Notes under the pieces: model-generated
Databases searched by the model: none
What the model saw: only the letters and a program-made list of their open reading frames with translations
What the model was told of the DNA's origin: nothing
Assembly: GCA_002387735.1 (NCBI GenBank)
Contig: DGKJ01000117.1
Location: 2,418-16,952 of the forward strand
From: Bacteriovoracaceae bacterium UBA4573
Lineage (GTDB): Bacteria; Bdellovibrionota; UBA1018; UBA923
Length of the DNA: 14,535 nucleotides
Direction: 5' to 3'
In this document: positions 14,011-14,535 of the stretch, piece after piece
Layout: every line of letters starts with the position of its first letter
How positions within the stretch are numbered: position 1 is the first letter of the stretch
Position numbers and translations under genes: made by a program

Positions 14011-14535
14011 TCAGTTTTGCTTCGGACGATGAATAAATGCCTCGGGTACCTCTGGTACAATGCCACGCCCCGTTTTAAGCAGGGTTCTAGCCCAATCAAG
14101 AAACCCTTCCCAGGAGTTCTTGTAATCGGGCCGCCTTGGAATTCTGAGGATCTCCATCGCTCGGGTGAGCCGCTCAAAGGCCTCTAGCGTCTCTGGGGTA
14201 TGTACAAATCGAGCGCCGTACCCGCCGGACCCCTTCCCCTTGTGAACAATCTCCGCGTTGACGTCGTATTCGTTGCTAAAAACCTTAAACTGAAGACGTA
14301 CGCAATCACCGATTTCAAACGTTTCTTTAGTTAAGAGATAGGCGCCACCCACGCTCACATTGTCGACTTCGGCTTCTACCACACGCTCCATAAGTTGAAG
14401 TTTTACAGCCGACGACATCCAATATCGCGGGTGATTTTCCCACCAACGCACTCGGGAATCGAAGTAAGTAATTCGAACTTGGGGCAATAAAAAGTAAGAC
14501 ACCATTACAAAGTCGAGAATGTAGAGTGTCAGAAC
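14011..14535 (-). CDS. Membrane-tethered PilZ domain protein (N-terminus beyond the right edge)
   Basis: The frame is open to the right edge. The first ATG inside the window (14505) falls in the middle of a hydrophobic segment (Leu-Tyr-Ile-Leu-Asp-Phe-Val-Met-Val-Ser-Tyr-Phe-Leu-Leu), so the gene most likely starts outside the window and 174 residues are visible. A membrane helix leads through an Arg/Trp-rich stretch into a PilZ domain (about 40-120). This contains Asp-Asn-Val-Ser-Val-Gly-Gly, the second PilZ motif, and a later Tyr-Gly-Ala-Arg-Phe strand. The first PilZ motif, Arg-x-x-x-Arg, is not evident: Pro-Arg-Tyr-Trp-Met occupies its place. PilZ domains bind cyclic di-GMP when both motifs are present, so binding is uncertain here. 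The gene lies 74 nt upstream of the biotin carboxylase start on the same strand; a functional link is not evident. Confidence 0.8.
   Translation of the reverse strand, partial: VLTLYILDFVMVSYFLLPQVRITYFDSRVRWWENHPRYWMSSAVKLQLMERVVEAEVDNVSVGGAYLLTKETFEIGDCVRLQFKVFSNEYDVNAEIVHKGKGSGGYGARFVHTPETLEAFERLTRAMEILRIPRRPDYKNSWEGFLDWARTLLKTGRGIVPEVPEAFIHRPKQN

Noticed and set aside
1..14535. CRISPR array, insertion sequence, prophage, toxin-antitoxin pair, tRNA or riboswitch.
   Set aside because: No regularly spaced repeats, transposase or integrase motifs, small paired toxin-like genes or recognisable structured RNA were seen; coding density leaves little room.

Overview
The window is a dense bacterial chromosome segment with about twelve genes, almost no intergenic DNA and no rRNA, tRNA, insertion sequence, CRISPR array or prophage signal. 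The mix suggests a Gram-negative of the Bdellovibrionota or a related former-deltaproteobacterial lineage: a TadC-like pilus protein, several FHA proteins, a membrane-tethered PilZ protein, cytosolic NagZ, and a propionyl/methylmalonyl-CoA gene set with a free-standing mutase catalytic subunit. This assignment is inference from gene content; no marker gene is present.

Region 1 (1-5751, minus strand) is a tightly packed operon read right to left: a TadC-like type II secretion F-domain protein, a DUF192 protein, and three consecutive membrane-anchored FHA proteins, the last cut by the left edge. Spacings are a 4-nt overlap, a 13-nt overlap, then 4-nt and 3-nt gaps. The FHA proteins share a plan of N-terminal cytoplasmic FHA, low-complexity linker, membrane helix and further domain: sensor-HAMP-like-PAS in the first, TPR-like helices in the other two. 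This looks like a phosphothreonine-reading membrane scaffold or signalling module attached to a Tad/Flp-type secretion machine. It is the most interesting part of the window.

Region 2 (5788-10318, plus strand) starts divergently 36 bp away: a YihY/BrkB membrane protein, an unrecognised exported protein that apparently uses an ACG start codon, the peptidoglycan-recycling glucosaminidase NagZ, and, after a 136-nt gap, an exported HEAT-repeat protein.

Region 3 (10315-14535, minus strand) converges on region 2 with a 4-nt stop-to-stop overlap. From right to left it holds a membrane-tethered PilZ protein cut by the right edge, a biotin carboxylase, a biotin carrier protein and a methylmalonyl-CoA mutase catalytic subunit. 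The last three are linked by 4-nt overlaps. Together they fit propionyl-CoA to succinyl-CoA conversion. The carboxyltransferase subunit, the epimerase and the B12-binding part of the mutase are not in the window and must be encoded elsewhere if the pathway works.
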